Shown piece by piece: positions 26,577 to 37,557 of a stretch of 64,000 nt of DNA. Source of the stretch: Conchocele bisecta (lineage: Eukaryota; Mollusca; Bivalvia; Lucinida; Thyasiridae); NCBI GenBank assembly GCA_029237695.1, contig CM055272.1, positions 12,884,042 through 12,948,041 of the forward strand. The letters run 5' to 3'. Every line of letters starts with the position of its first letter. Within the stretch, counting starts at the first letter, position 1. The position numbers and the translations under genes are program-made. Under the pieces are notes generated by a model. The model saw only the letters and a program-made list of their open reading frames with translations. It did no database searches and was not told the origin of the DNA.

Positions 26577-27059
26577 GTAAGTGGTCGGTTGATGTTGTAT
26601 TATAACAGCGTTTGCTTTTGTGTTCACATTGGCAACCAGAAGTGAACGTGGTCCAAACGTGTTGTCCAAACGCGGGTCACATGTGTTCCTATTAGCCAAA
26701 ACATTGCATTCCATTTTGCAAACGGCTGAAATACGCTTTTCACCCTTTGTTTTATCACGTTTATGACATAGAATTTCCTGTAAAAACCATGAGCATTAAA
26801 GCAAAACAGGGTATCTTGAAATTCTGTACACGCGCAGTAATATAAAAAAGGTTAAACGTTTCCGATGATTTCATCGGAAACGTTTCACTTTGTTGTTTTT
26901 TTCACTGAGCATGCGCAATGACGATACAAGGGGAAAAGCACTATACATGCAAACCACAAACACTGGTTTACAGGCAAAGTATCACAAGCGTGAGCTAAAC
27001 GTGGGTCAAACAAAAACGCTACGTGTAAACTCGAATTGTTACATGACTGCCGTTGTTTG

Positions 27060-27450
27060 AAGATTAGACACCTCCAAATAGTTTTACTATATAATTTAAA
27101 CGAATGCCATCCAATAAGGCCAGTCTCTCCTACTTTCACTATTCGTATGGATGCTGTGGGACCCACTTGTACATGACCTGCAGCCAGTCTGTACAGGTTC
27201 TGCATGAACTAAACAATAGGTTCACTTACTCCTAAGAAAGAAAAATCCAACTTTGTCATAGTGTTTTCTTTAAATGCTACAAATATCCTGAAAACTGGTG
27301 TTAAAAGCACCCCAAAATGTTCCTCAAACGAAACCGGGTAGTAATGGATCAATATTTGCAAGCAAACGGTGTCTATGACCTCAAAACACCCGCACTATTT
27401 TTTTATACCGGACTATTTTTGCACCATTTTGTATCCTCTAACCTTCAAAC
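27060..27450. repeat. Dispersed intronic repeat, copy in CTLD-C intron
   Basis: Second copy of the 7525-7900 repeat, again in the intron between the middle and last exon of a CTLD. Shared blocks include TGACCTGCAGCCAGTCTGTA and GCAAGCAAACGGTGTCT; there are internal deletions relative to the first copy. Confidence 0.75.
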
Positions 27451-29598
27451 GTACAGCACGTGCTGTTTTACCATGGCAGTAGACAATGCTCATTCCGGAC
27501 CCAAGCCAAAACCTACGTAATCACCCGACCAGTTCACAACGGTCGCACTGAAAATTTTAAATTGACGCGGCTGCATCACGCGACGTGTAATGCGGCCCCG
27601 GAATATGTATGTGTAAATCAGCTATTTGAGCAGATTATCAAAGAACCGAAAATACTGCATAATTATACAATGTCTGCTACAATTACACGATGCAACAATA
27701 ACAATAACTTTCCACCATGTCCATACGTGGGTAAACGTTTGCCGGGGCACTCGGGAACTGTTTAAACCCTCGGCCTACGGCCTTGGGGTACAAACACTTT
27801 CCTCGTGCCATGGCAAACGTTTACCTACGGCTGGACACTGTCGAACCTTTAAGAAACGTTTATCTCACTGACTATCATTTCTGGCACTGCCCATTGACAC
27901 ACGTACAATAGAACCACACATTAAATGGATTTTTTTTTGGTAGCCATGTTTGGTGTCTCTTGGCCGATAGCTACTTCTACAGGTGCAAGCATTCTAGTTC
28001 ACATTGTATTCGTTAATCTATTTCATAAAGCAATATTAGTACGAGATAAAAGCAAATATTGTGCGCGCGACGGGCCAGACAATACAAGATAGGTCCGATT
28101 TTAATTGAGAAATAGCAAACGCAAGAATGTAAGCACTACATACGAAAACTGCGGAAATTTGCAAACGCTTGAGGAAACCATAGTTCGCTTCAACTAGTGC
28201 AAGTGAACAAGGGCTCACGGATACCCCCGGCCGACGCCTTGTCTGCCCAACAAATGTTTTCTAAGTCATTTGACCTTGACATTTGACATGAAAGCCACAT
28301 GGGTGGGCTATAGAATGAAACTATGGATGGTAATAACAATGTATATGCGGTTTCAAGTCAATCTGACTTACGATTACAGAGATAACAGATACCTGGAAAC
28401 TAACGCAAATCTTACGGACGGACGGACGGACGGACGGACGGACGGACAGACGAATGTATAGTTAAGTGGCTATTATTTTGTTCAAAACAGCCACAAAAAC
28501 GTAAAAATTAGCACACACAACAGAACGGAGTGAATGAAATGTACAGTTACCATTGTTCTTTTAGCCACATAAACTACCCATTCGCCAGCCCGGACGGACC
28601 AAATAACGAAAACTATTTATACCGCAACCATTGCTCCATGTAGCATAATAAAGGGGGTTGAATAAATGTTGTTTATATCTGAAGTAACCTAATATACCTG
28701 AAGTAACCTAATATACATAAAGTGCCAATTTTGCCTTTATTTTTTCACCTTTGACCCCGAATTGCGGCCTCTGATTGGTCATTCTCAACAGCAAATTCAA
28801 GATGGCGTCGGATTTTAAAATCAAAATCGCTTTCGATTCAGCCGAATTGTGTCCATATTTACAGTATATGCGATATAACCAAGGACACGGACATGTCCGT
28901 CATGATTTTAATCCTTATTATGACAACTGTGGAGTCTAAAACCAGCCAATATTGAAACTCATCGTAAATAAATTCGAAGATTTAATCAGACACAATGCCG
29001 AATCTACCTAGCGTGGACGCCGCAATTTTGCTTTGAATGATGTCGCTAAATTTGTGACGTAGATTTGCTCTCTAAAGCTCGCCCCAATAAAGCTGTCTAA
29101 GGCTCAACCGAATATATTTTATATTCGACGGCACTAACCATATATTTACTATATACCCCATGTATACATCGAATGCCGGGGCATAATAACAGTTATCATG
29201 ATGGGCGGATCAGTCGTAGGTAGGGCTTGGCCGCAACGCAACATTTGTCAACGCCTACGTTTGCGCAATTGCAACTGACAGTTTGTCGTTACATGTAGTT
29301 TAGTTTAATCCTTTTACCCCTAAGTAACTGGAATGGATTTTGATATGAATATTCTGTAACCAATCCAACCGTCACAAAATGATCTTCAAACTAGTCTATT
29401 TATGAAAAGGGGATGTTTTTGTTCTCAAACATACGAAAATTACTTACAAAAAGTGCAGATCCTGATGAGACGGCTTGTTACGTGCCGGCACATCTGGATC
29501 TGCACTGATTGCATAATCGGCTATAGCGGGTTTTCGGGTTCAAATGGTTAACTATATCTTAGAGAGGTTGCACTGTACATTACTCGCTGCTGTTGTAG
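27451..29598. other. Remainder of intron C2/C3
   Basis: At 28255-28455 lies a dispersed repeat (TCTAAGTCATTTGACCTTGA core, also present twice at 5930-6130) ending in a (GGAC)n microsatellite at about 28417-28447. The hairpin core AGTGCAGATCCTGATGAGAC...GGATCTGCACT is at 29455-29506. Imperfectly repeated AAACGTTTAC/CCTACGG sequence lies at 27730-27860. No gene is supported. Confidence 0.6.
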
Positions 29599-29729
29599 CA
29601 ACTGGAACACGCAGCCGAATAACTTCCAAGGTAACGAGAACTGCGCCGTGGTGTGGGGTCTCGGAATCTACAATGACGTCAGGTGTGACAGCAAAGCCGC
29701 CGCCATTTGTGAACTTGACAACGTCGTAG
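29599..29729 (+). CDS. C-type lectin gene, exon C3 (last exon of CTLD-C)
   Basis: This 131-nt exon lies between a TTGTAG acceptor and a GGTGAGG donor, with the same phases as A3, B3 and D3. It encodes NWNTQPNNFQGNENCAVVWG, then IYNDVRC and AAICE. QPN at the sugar-specificity position and YND at the WND position make this the most complete calcium site among the CTLDs seen. It is the closing exon of the only domain whose three exons span the satellite intron. Confidence 0.9.
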
Positions 29730-29959
29730 GTGAGGGATGGTCCAAAATTAATACAACTATTTACATTTCAACCAACTTCACTTCACAACTTCACTATAAT
29801 GGTTTCATGTCCTATATAACAATTGTTTTCAAAGCTATGTAGAACTCCCTACTGTTCATCATCTCCTAGTGTAACACATGCCTCGACAACTTCTTAATTT
29901 TCCACTCGTCCAGATTGGATTTCAACTCGCACATTCCTATATGTTTTAATGTTTATGCC

Positions 29960-30500
29960 GCACTGTCTCTTTCAAATTACCACTCGTCGAATGCGTTAGT
30001 CGTGTATATCCAATGCGTAATCGACTAGGGACAACTTCATCCCGGCGTACATATCTGTAACCAGGAGTCCCTTCTACCAATGTCGGTTTCACAACATGAA
30101 GTTTATTACCTGTGAGCAGATCCCACCGGGTCTGCATTGTATCAGAGATGGATGAGTTAATGGATGATTTAAAATCATGATAGCAAACAGGAAAATTAGA
30201 AGTCGGTAGCCCCAGGGCGGCTTTGGCAGCACTATCTGCCCTGTCATTTCCCGTGATAACAGTATGACTGGGGAGCCAACAAAAAATAATGTCCGTGCCA
30301 GACAAAAGTAAAATATGGTGTAGCTCCATGATTTGGCCGATAAGTGGATGCTCAAGCTTCATGTTGTACAAAGCTTGTAGTGAAGATAATCGGAAATAAA
30401 ATGAATTGCTTTCTCTCAAGATATTTTCGCAAAATCAAGAGCAATTAATTCGCCCTCAAGTCCGCAGAAAATATAGAAGATTTACATGTCAAAGAAAAGA
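29960..30500 (-). pseudogene. LINE retrotransposon fragment (RNase H to C-terminus)
   Basis: The - strand reads part of the same protein as 42218-43369: SSLQALYNMKLEHPLIGQ, FCWLPSHTVITGNDRADSAA and RRDEVVPSRLRIGYTRLTHS. These are the second half of an RNase HI domain (the GNDRAD aspartate is visible) and the following region of an I/Jockey-type non-LTR element. The frame opens late and ends early with sequence changes, so it is a dead fragment inside the lectin intron. Confidence 0.85.
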
Positions 30501-30689
30501 GTTGAAATGAATGGCGGGACACTTAGATATATCCTAAAGATGGTAAATGTCTATTTTCGATTTATTATGCCAAGGCCGTAAACATTAAATACCTCTAATG
30601 AGGTAGCGAATGCCAATAAACTCATGATATGTGAACACGGAGTTCCGAAAAGCATACAATGTGACTGAATTTTGTGGAGAGTTCAAAGC

Positions 30690-31734
30690 ATTGATATAAA
30701 TAAATTGGATACGGTGGATACATTGTCGAACTTACCACCCCAGTCGCAGGTTGAATGCGAACAGACAAATCGAACATTAAAACAAAATATTCACTTTGCT
30801 ACCTACCACAACGAAAGTGATGTAACTGGGCGGAATCGCTACCGAAGTGGCAAGTGCTATTAAGACGTCCCATAAGCGCATTCTTGCGAAAAACACGTCG
30901 TTTGCTATTTATCACGGGAGAAGATTTAGGGGTACTCTTCTGACGGATCGTTGAAATATACGTACTAGCAAGGCGGTGCGCAAGGCGGTGCGCAAGTCGG
31001 TGCGCAAGGCGAATGACAGATATATTCAATCGCTCTCAAGAAAAACAATATACCATTCTACATATCGCATGAAAGAGCGCATTCTTACTATGAAGTACCA
31101 GTTAAATACCGCACAAACGGCACATACTGGAACCAACAGTTGTTTCGCGGAACATGGCCGCACACAAATACAAGGTATCACACTGGTGGGAGGATTGCGT
31201 CAACGTGGACAGGTGTAAATAGTAGAACTATTCTAACAAAGCAAAAAGAGAATAACCGGCGTTATCTTATCGAAAGGAGCATATAAGGTTATGCCATCAC
31301 CGGAACTACTACATTCCACTCGCAGATTAAGATAACAGGTTCTTTGGACTTGTTCTATGACGGTTCCATACAAATTGCCTATTATCCACCAGTTTGAGGC
31401 GGTTTCAAACCAATTGGCTAACATTTGTATTCATAGAATAGTAGTTCTCTTCGGAATGAAGCCACTGATCATCTCACAGCATTCGAGGAAGAGTACACAT
31501 CTTAAGTCCTTGAAGATTACAAAGTTTATACTAAACGCAAGAGTTTATGGAGACCATGTCACAGTAAAGGCATTGTCCCGCGAGTACAATAGGCAATGTT
31601 TGGTAGTTTCGACAGCCGGAGAAGATCACACACAGTTACTAGCAAACGACTCTAAATATGACATAAATCTGCCACTTATTTGTCTTGAACATTTTCCAGA
31701 GAACAAAGGGAAGGTTTTTGGAAACAGACACTAG
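30690..31734 (+). pseudogene. Decayed OTU-like protease pseudogene
   Basis: Protein-like sequence is scattered over two or more frames: NIHFATYHNESDV-type text near 30790, VPVKYRTNGTYW in one frame near 31095, and a longer frame at 31357-31734. That last frame has FEAVSNQLANICIH and YGDHVTVKALSREYN, with ICLEHFPENK near its end. The FxAVSxQL and GDHVTxxAL motifs and the late histidine region resemble OTU cysteine-protease domains, as carried by many transposons. The DGNC cysteine motif is not recognisable, and frame breaks are plain. The family call is by motif only. Confidence 0.5.
30960..31015. repeat. Short minisatellite (GCGCAAGGCGGT)n
   Basis: Four to five imperfect units of AAGGCGGTGCGC at about 30968-31012, within the decayed pseudogene. 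Confidence 0.75.
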
Positions 31735-32011
31735 CGTTTGAGTAGCGACCGTTCAAAACTTTCAACACACCGCCCATAGATCAAGTCTAGCGAGCGTAAT
31801 GTGGAAGATATAAACAGAAAATAAATTAAAACTAGTTAAACAAAAAGTAAATGTAATAACTGATACTAATTATATTTGCCGCGTATTTTTGTCCATAGTC
31901 GGCACATTTTACGCTTCGTCCGCATCCACCAACTCTACATTGTGGAAATTGTTGATAGTTCACATCCTATAAGCCCCATTTCTCGAGTCACAGCCATATA
32001 TCTCATTGCAG

Positions 32012-32211
32012 GCCATTGCCCGACGAGGGGCGGAACATGGATATCTCGGCCGGCGGACAGCGGGTCGGGCATCAACTGTTACCTGTTTACGGAGTACAAG
32101 AACTCCTCCTACTGGTTCACCCAGTCGGAGGCGGTCACGTTCTGTGGTCAGCAGGGAATTTCGGCCACTGCCATACCGTCCTTGCTGAACGTGGATACGG
32201 CCGCCGAATGG
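32012..32211 (+). CDS. C-type lectin gene, exon D1 (first exon of CTLD-D)
   Basis: This 200-nt exon lies between a TCATTGCAG acceptor and a GGTAGCT donor, starting with two split-codon nucleotides and ending in phase 0. It encodes HCPTRGGTWISRPAD, GSGINCYLFTEYK and WFTQSEAVTFCGQQG, followed by PSLLNVDTAAEW: a CTLD beginning with three cysteines in the expected places. It is longer than B1 and C1 by 11-14 codons. Confidence 0.85.
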
Positions 32212-32816
32212 GTAGCTATGTCGAACACTCTGTAACCCTTATAGTGTTGGAAACATAAATTGTCATCTGCTGTTCTATATTGTCTATTATTGTGTGTAAA
32301 TAAAAAAAGAAGACACGGTCTGGAAGTACTTTAGAATCATTTCTTAATTAAACATGGTTTGACAACAACACTTTAGAAACATTTCCATCTCTAACCTTTA
32401 GAATGCGGGAAAATTAATCGTCTGCTTTTGTTTTATATAGGTCTTCTTTCTCAGAGATAGCATAGTTTAACCAAAGCCTTCGATTGATTGATTCTTGGTG
32501 TTTAACGGCATATTAACAGGTACTGTCATTTAAGGCCGACCAACACGTTGGAAAATGTAAATGATTATAAAATGTTGTCAAAGCATATGTTGATGAGAAC
32601 AAATGGAAAATAAATAGCAGACACATTTAAGTATTGCTATCAAAACTATAATATTGACAAATTAACACGTCCAATATGATAATTGAATAGGGCTCTTTGC
32701 CCGAAAAATGTCATATCTAAAGAATGGATGAACAAATATGTCGCCATATATTACAACCTGGGATGTGGGAGTCCAGGTTTAAGGCTCTTCCATTGACTGT
32801 TCACTCTGTGTTTCAG
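32212..32816. other. Intron D1/D2
   Basis: Around 32494-32560 is a dispersed motif (GTGTTTAACGGCATATTAAC followed by AAGGCCGACC) that also occurs at 41833-41890, at 42008-42050 and inverted at 34549-34600. It is probably a common retroelement tail. No gene is seen. Confidence 0.55.
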
Positions 32817-32950
32817 ACATTCATCAAGACCCAGCTAACGACAAAGTACATTGACAACTTCAAGGGATTTTACACGAGCCTCACAGACAAGGACATTGAG
32901 GGTTTCTGGCAGTACAAGGTGGCCGACATTACTGTCCCCACCGTCCCCAT
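32817..32950 (+). CDS. C-type lectin gene, exon D2 (middle of CTLD-D)
   Basis: This 134-nt exon lies between a GTGTTTCAG acceptor and a TGTAAGT donor, entering in phase 0 and leaving in phase 2. It encodes TFIKTQLTTKYIDNFKGFYT, then SLTDKDIEGFWQYKVAD and a TVPTVP tail. The WIGL-type motif has degenerated to FYTSL. Position, phase and length match exons B2 and C2. Confidence 0.82.
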
Positions 32951-33779
32951 GTAAGTTGGCGATATAAAATGGTAGATCTGCAAAATCAAATTCGAAGAAG
33001 TCGCATACGTGACTATCTATGTTCAGATCTAAAATGAGTTCTCAACGGTGTATTTAAAAATCACACTACACTAGCAGTAGTGTCATTCCCAGTGAATCTA
33101 TGACTACTGTCTGTTACACAAGTACGTTTTCATAAATATCAAAGCAGTCTCCCTCCCCTCCCCACCACCCCCCCCCCCCCACAATAATTTTTTTAATTAT
33201 TTGCGGAAATTCAATCAAATATTTATTTTATTGCGAAGTGGCTAAAATATATTTTTTTTTAATAATTTTGGTATTTGTGGACCGATTTTCAAAATCGAAC
33301 TTTTATTTTCTTAGTTGTTTTATTTCCAAGCTATCTAGACAGGTGTCGGAGTCACTTTCCAAAACATTTCGTTTTTCGACCTTCATCATCACTGCCCAGC
33401 TTCTCTTTGCCTCATGTTTAATTACAATATAAGTCAACATTTGATCGAATTTCATAGAAAAAAAAACAATTGGGGAGGGTGACCTTTTTCTTATTTTGTT
33501 ACTTTTACTATTTATCAGATTTATTGTGTTTAATAGCCAATAGTTCGTCGGCAGCAAAACGTGGAACAGACAATAATAATATATGTATGTGACTGGAGAA
33601 TGGAGATTCTGATCAGACTATGCGAATATATATATATATGACTGGAGAAATGGGGTTTATGGGTTTTATGACCGGTGTAGATCAGCACAGTTGTTATGCT
33701 CCTGCCACCAAATGATGAGGGGTTGGGGCATATAGTATTACCGGTGTCCGTAGTACGGCCATACGTCCCGTCCCGGGAG

Positions 33780-34850
33780 AATTTCTTATGATTTTCATTT
33801 CATGTAGCCTCTTCATATTTCACACATGCGTTCCTCTGATGGTCCTCCATCGTGCTGTGATAAATCCACGATCCTGGGGCCCCCGCTAAACCCAAGGTCA
33901 ATGTCACATACTTAGTGCATTCAAAATGTTAACGCTCGGGTAAATTTCTTATAATTTCTGTTTTCTTGCACGGATCTGCTTGACATTTCACACATACATT
34001 GCTCTAATGGTCATCTGCCGCCCTGTGACAAATCCTCGCACGCGAAGCCCAGAGTCAATGTCACAAACCTGGTGCGTTAAAAACCGTAATGCCCGGGTAA
34101 ATGGCTTATACTGTCCTTGTTTCCAAGTTTCCTGGTTGATATTTCACACACGTATTGTTCTAATGGTCATCTACTGCCGAGTGACAAATCCACAATCGTC
34201 CCGCCCTTGCTAAGCAGAGGGTCAAGGTCACATACTTGGTGCGCTCGAAACCTTAACGCTCGGGTAAATATCTTATAGAGGGTGGCAGATGGGAGCATGC
34301 GATGGGTAATTTAACGACCGGGTTTCGTCCTTACCGGAATCCCGACCTGGTTTTGCCCTCACATACGTCTTTGGCAATTTTGTATGTGACAATTGAATCT
34401 GGTTATACCCCTTATGTGAGTATTATTCGCAATCCTATTACTTTAGGGGAAGGGGGCAAGTGACTTTAGTGTGGTATGGAACTGGCGCCAGGTCAGGTTA
34501 TTCTAATTTCAGAGCTGAATATATGTTTCTCGATGTAAATATTTAGTTTTGATTTTGGTGACCTTTGCTGTTGATAGGCCGTTAAACACCACTATGCAAA
34601 CAAAATGTCTTATAAGGTATGTTTCATTGCACGGATATGCATTGCTCTAATTGTCCTCTACCGCCCTGTGACAAACCCAAGATCATCCCGCCCCCGCTAA
34701 ACACAGGATCAAGGTCACATATTTGGTACGTTCGAAACCTTAACACTAGGGTAAATGTCTTATAATTTATGTTTCCGTACATGGATCTGCTTGATAATTC
34801 ACATACACACATTGATCTGATGTTCTGCTTGCTCTCATGTTGTGGCAAAT
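33780..34850. repeat. Diverged tandem repeat block (about 165-bp period)
   Basis: Successive units carry TTCTTATGATTTTCATTTCA-like, CACACATNCATTGCTCTAAT-like, CTGTGACAAATCC and AAGGTCACATACTTGGTGCG-like segments, seen near 33780-33940, 33945-34105, 34110-34270 and, after an insertion, 34610-34830. The block is non-coding; an unrelated insertion lies at about 34280-34605. Confidence 0.7.
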
Positions 34851-35336
34851 CCACGCTTCTCTAGCTCTCTGTGTTTTCAAATTTGCCTCGATTTCGTTGG
34901 CTGCCAGCGGGGGCATTCGTGTGCCGACGTGCCACATTTCTAGATTAATTCGGCAAAATGACAGACGAGACGACCGTCTCGTCTGCCTCATCCTAGTTAC
35001 GGCCATGATAAGCCAAACTTCTCCAGTCAGAGACACTTATCAGTGAGGGAAATTCCAAATGCTCATCCCGGGGACAAGCCAACACGTAATGCATGTGTCC
35101 GATGACGTTGCTAGAACGCGCCATTACGTCACAAGACCAGTTCACAACGGTCGCACTGAACTTTTGAAATTGCTGCATCACGCGGCGTGTACTCCGGCCC
35201 CGGAATAAGTATGAATGTGAAAACCAGCTGTTTGAATGGAGTAAATTATCAAATTACTGCATACATGCTCAAATTGCATGAAATTTCCGACGGAAATGTA
35301 ACAATAACATTCAACCATGTCGAATTGAGCAAAGCT

Positions 35337-35543
35337 GGCGCCCGTTTCACTAAACTTCGTACGACCAAAATGTTCGTAAGTGCAAAATTAAGTCTGTAAA
35401 TTTCACATTAACAATGTTTTCTTGTAAACAGTTATTGGATTTACATTTATTGAGCATAGGCTGCATATATAAAATTTCCAGACGATCCTAAATTTGCAAT
35501 TAGTCAATATTTTAGTCGTACGAAGTTTAGTGAAACGGGCCCC
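35337..35543. mobile_element. MITE related to 11679-11935
   Basis: The inverted ends CCCGTTTCACTAAACTTCGT and ACGAAGTTTAGTGAAACGGG bound about 160 bp of AT-rich DNA that includes TTAACAATGTTTTCTTGTAA, a string also found in the 10.6-11.5 kb tandem units. Confidence 0.85.
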
Positions 35544-35684
35544 AGTTCCATTGTAGATTCGGTTGCTACCGCTACTGTTGATAAATGAAGGGGTCAGTGG
35601 GAAAAAGGAGCAAAGTCCCTTCTTTCACTGACCCCTTCAAATATGATCCGCCAAGGGACCACATGACCCTTTACTATCTCGTAT

Positions 35685-35850
35685 GTACGAGATGCCATCA
35701 CATGGAAAACAAGATACTATCTCGTGGGAAAGAGATGTTATGTCATGGGAACGAGGTAGTTAACTCGTTCGAACGAGATGTTATCTCGTGGGAACGAGAT
35801 AATAACTCGTGGAAATCTGATAGCTAACTCGTGGAACGATATACTATGTC
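35685..35850. repeat. Cluster of ATCTCGTGGGAACGAGAT-like palindromes
   Basis: About nine ACGAGAT/ATCTCGT half-sites occur at roughly 14-18 bp spacing, many as TCTCGTGGGAACGAGA. The same motif builds the element at 38534-39067, and an A/T-variant (CGTGGGAACGAATTGTT) builds 39433-39666. Confidence 0.85.
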
Positions 35851-36163
35851 GCGCGAGATTGAAAACAAAAGTTTCAGGTGTGTAGCTATTAGGGTTTAAA
35901 TGTTTTACGACTTGCAAGCCAAAATTGGAATATTCTACGTCGAAAAGGTGGAGATAATTCATGACCATGTGGTCGAATAAAAAATCGAAATGAACTTTGC
36001 GCATCTACTCATCATAAGGAAGCTACATACCAAGTTTCAGGTCTGTAGCTATTACGGTTTAAAAGTTTTACGACTTACAAGGTTGGCAACGGACGGGCGG
36101 AAGTACGGAACGGGACGGGACGGACGGACTAGGGTAACACTAAATGCCTCCTCCACTATCGTG

Positions 36164-36568
36164 GTGGGGCATACAAATAAAAATGTGTTTTCGTCATGGC
36201 CCTGTGTAACGTGGTTTAATTGGAGATATATGACGATACAAGGACCGCTGATCTTATTTCTTTCAGGATTTTTTGGAGAAAAAAATAATACAAAAAAACA
36301 AAATGTGTTTTCATCATGGCTCTGTGTAAAGTGGTTTAATTGAAGATATATGACGACACGAGTATCAACTTAGCTATCGTGTTGAACGCAATACGATAGG
36401 AAATCCGATATTTGTGTACCTATATGGGTGAAAATAGAAACAACCCAGCGGTCTTAGTATCATCATATACATGTATCTTCAATTAAACCACTTTACACAA
36501 GGACATGATGAAAACACGTTTTTATTTTGTATAGTATTTTTTCAAAAAATCATGATATGCCCCGTTAA
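36164..36568. mobile_element. MITE-like element, copy 2
   Basis: Same family as 3196-3602: GGGGCATAC start, CATGGCCCTGTGTAAC inside, and end GATATGCCCCGTTAA. It also has an internal tandem repeat of TGTGTTTTCATCATGG-like sequence. It ends 34 bp before lectin exon D3. Confidence 0.8.
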
Positions 36569-36602
36569 GCTGCCGTATTATATGCGTTATGTTTGTCCCC
36601 AG

Positions 36603-36745
36603 AAACTGGGCGAAGGAGCCGAACAACTACATCCCCGAAAACGACTGTTGTATGATCCAGTATGGGGGCACGTACCATATGCGCCGGTGTATCATCAAGG
36701 CGGGGGCTGTGTGCCAGCGACCGGCCAACACGGCCTATGCACAGA
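36603..36745 (+). CDS. C-type lectin gene, exon D3 (last exon of CTLD-D)
   Basis: This 143-nt exon lies between a GTCCCCAG acceptor and an AGTAATC donor, with the same phases as A3, B3 and C3. It encodes NWAKEPNNYIPENDCCMIQY, then YHMRRC and AGAVCQRP. EPN is the mannose-type triplet, but YHM stands where WND is expected, so the calcium site is incomplete. No further CTLD exon was recognised to the right; the 3' end of the gene is unknown. Confidence 0.85.
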
Positions 36746-36842
36746 GTAATCAGCCATCACGGGCTGGTACGTGTGGGGTTGAAGTAAAACATGTCCTATG
36801 GCAAGACGAAAATTCACCGATTCCTAGTAGCGGGAAGTAACC

Positions 36843-36893
36843 GGGACGGGGGGCGGGGCGGGACGGGGCGGGACGGGGCGGGACGGAGGTTAC
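36843..36893. repeat. GC-rich minisatellite (GGGACGGGGC)n
   Basis: About four units of GGGACGGGGC in tandem, in sharp contrast to the AT-rich surroundings. Confidence 0.85.
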
Positions 36894-37339
36894 ATGGTTT
36901 GATCCCCAGATTCGCTACCTCGTACCTTGGTTCAGGCTACATGTATATATGTGGCTGTGTCTGGATACATGGAGATTATGTGATATGTGACCAATGTAGC
37001 TCTGATCAAATTACACACTCATGTAGCCTGATAACGATCTGTATTGCTTGTTAGAAATGTGACGGGCGCTTGATACACGGTGCAGATTCTGATCAGACTG
37101 TGCGGATGCTTAGGCTGATCTGGATCTACACTTGTCGCACAACTCGTAAGCCGCATTTCATTTCTCCATTCACATCCACATAATGTGCACCATAATATAT
37201 GTATTAACTATGATCTGAGAGCGTCACTGTGACTCCATTTGAGGTTGTAAACACCAAACGCCTAGATCTTAGTTTGGACTCGGATGGTAATTTTGGTAAA
37301 GCCTACATGTAGATTGAGAATAATTGTGTATTAAATGCT

Positions 37340-37424
37340 GAGTTTGTGGTAGACTAAACACCGAGTTGCGGTGATAAATTTTATCACCGCAACTCGGTGT
37401 TTAGTCTACCACAAACTCAGCAGG
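37340..37424. repeat. Perfect-arm hairpin (about 42-bp arms)
   Basis: The left arm (TGCTGAGTTTGTGGTAGACT onward) is exactly mirrored by the right arm ending AGTCTACCACAAACTCAGCA, with essentially no loop. It would form a strong cruciform or stem. Confidence 0.9.
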
Positions 37425-37557
37425 AACTGTGGTCTATATGGCCACGTACAGACGAATAGCCAGAACTATGGTGTCGATGAAACTATCAATTGACGTTACG
37501 ATTTGCAGATTTAGCATACACTAGGTTTTCTCACACCATGTACATGATGTATAATAA

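Larger units (their letters stand above)
32951..36602. other. Intron D2/D3 (3.7 kb)
   Basis: It contains a C-run (33167-33181), a repeat at 33380-33580 shared with 2440-2620 (AGTTCGTCGGCAGCAAAACG), three or four diverged units of a roughly 165-bp tandem repeat between 33780 and 34850 (recurring GGTAAAT(G/T)TCTTATA and CTGTGACAAATCC), a MITE at 35337-35543, an ATCTCGT-type palindrome cluster at 35685-35850, a GGAC-tailed dispersed repeat at 35860-36130, and a MITE at 36164-36568. No coding sequence is supported. Confidence 0.65.

Noticed and set aside
28417..28447. (GGAC)n tract as a functional regulatory element
   Set aside because: It is a simple microsatellite at the tail of a dispersed repeat that ends in GGAC-like runs elsewhere too (6240-6275, 36095-36130).
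34624..35181. Overlapping - and + strand frames of 60-90 codons near 34.6-35.2 kb
   Set aside because: They run through diverged tandem repeats, with no recognisable motif or splice context.
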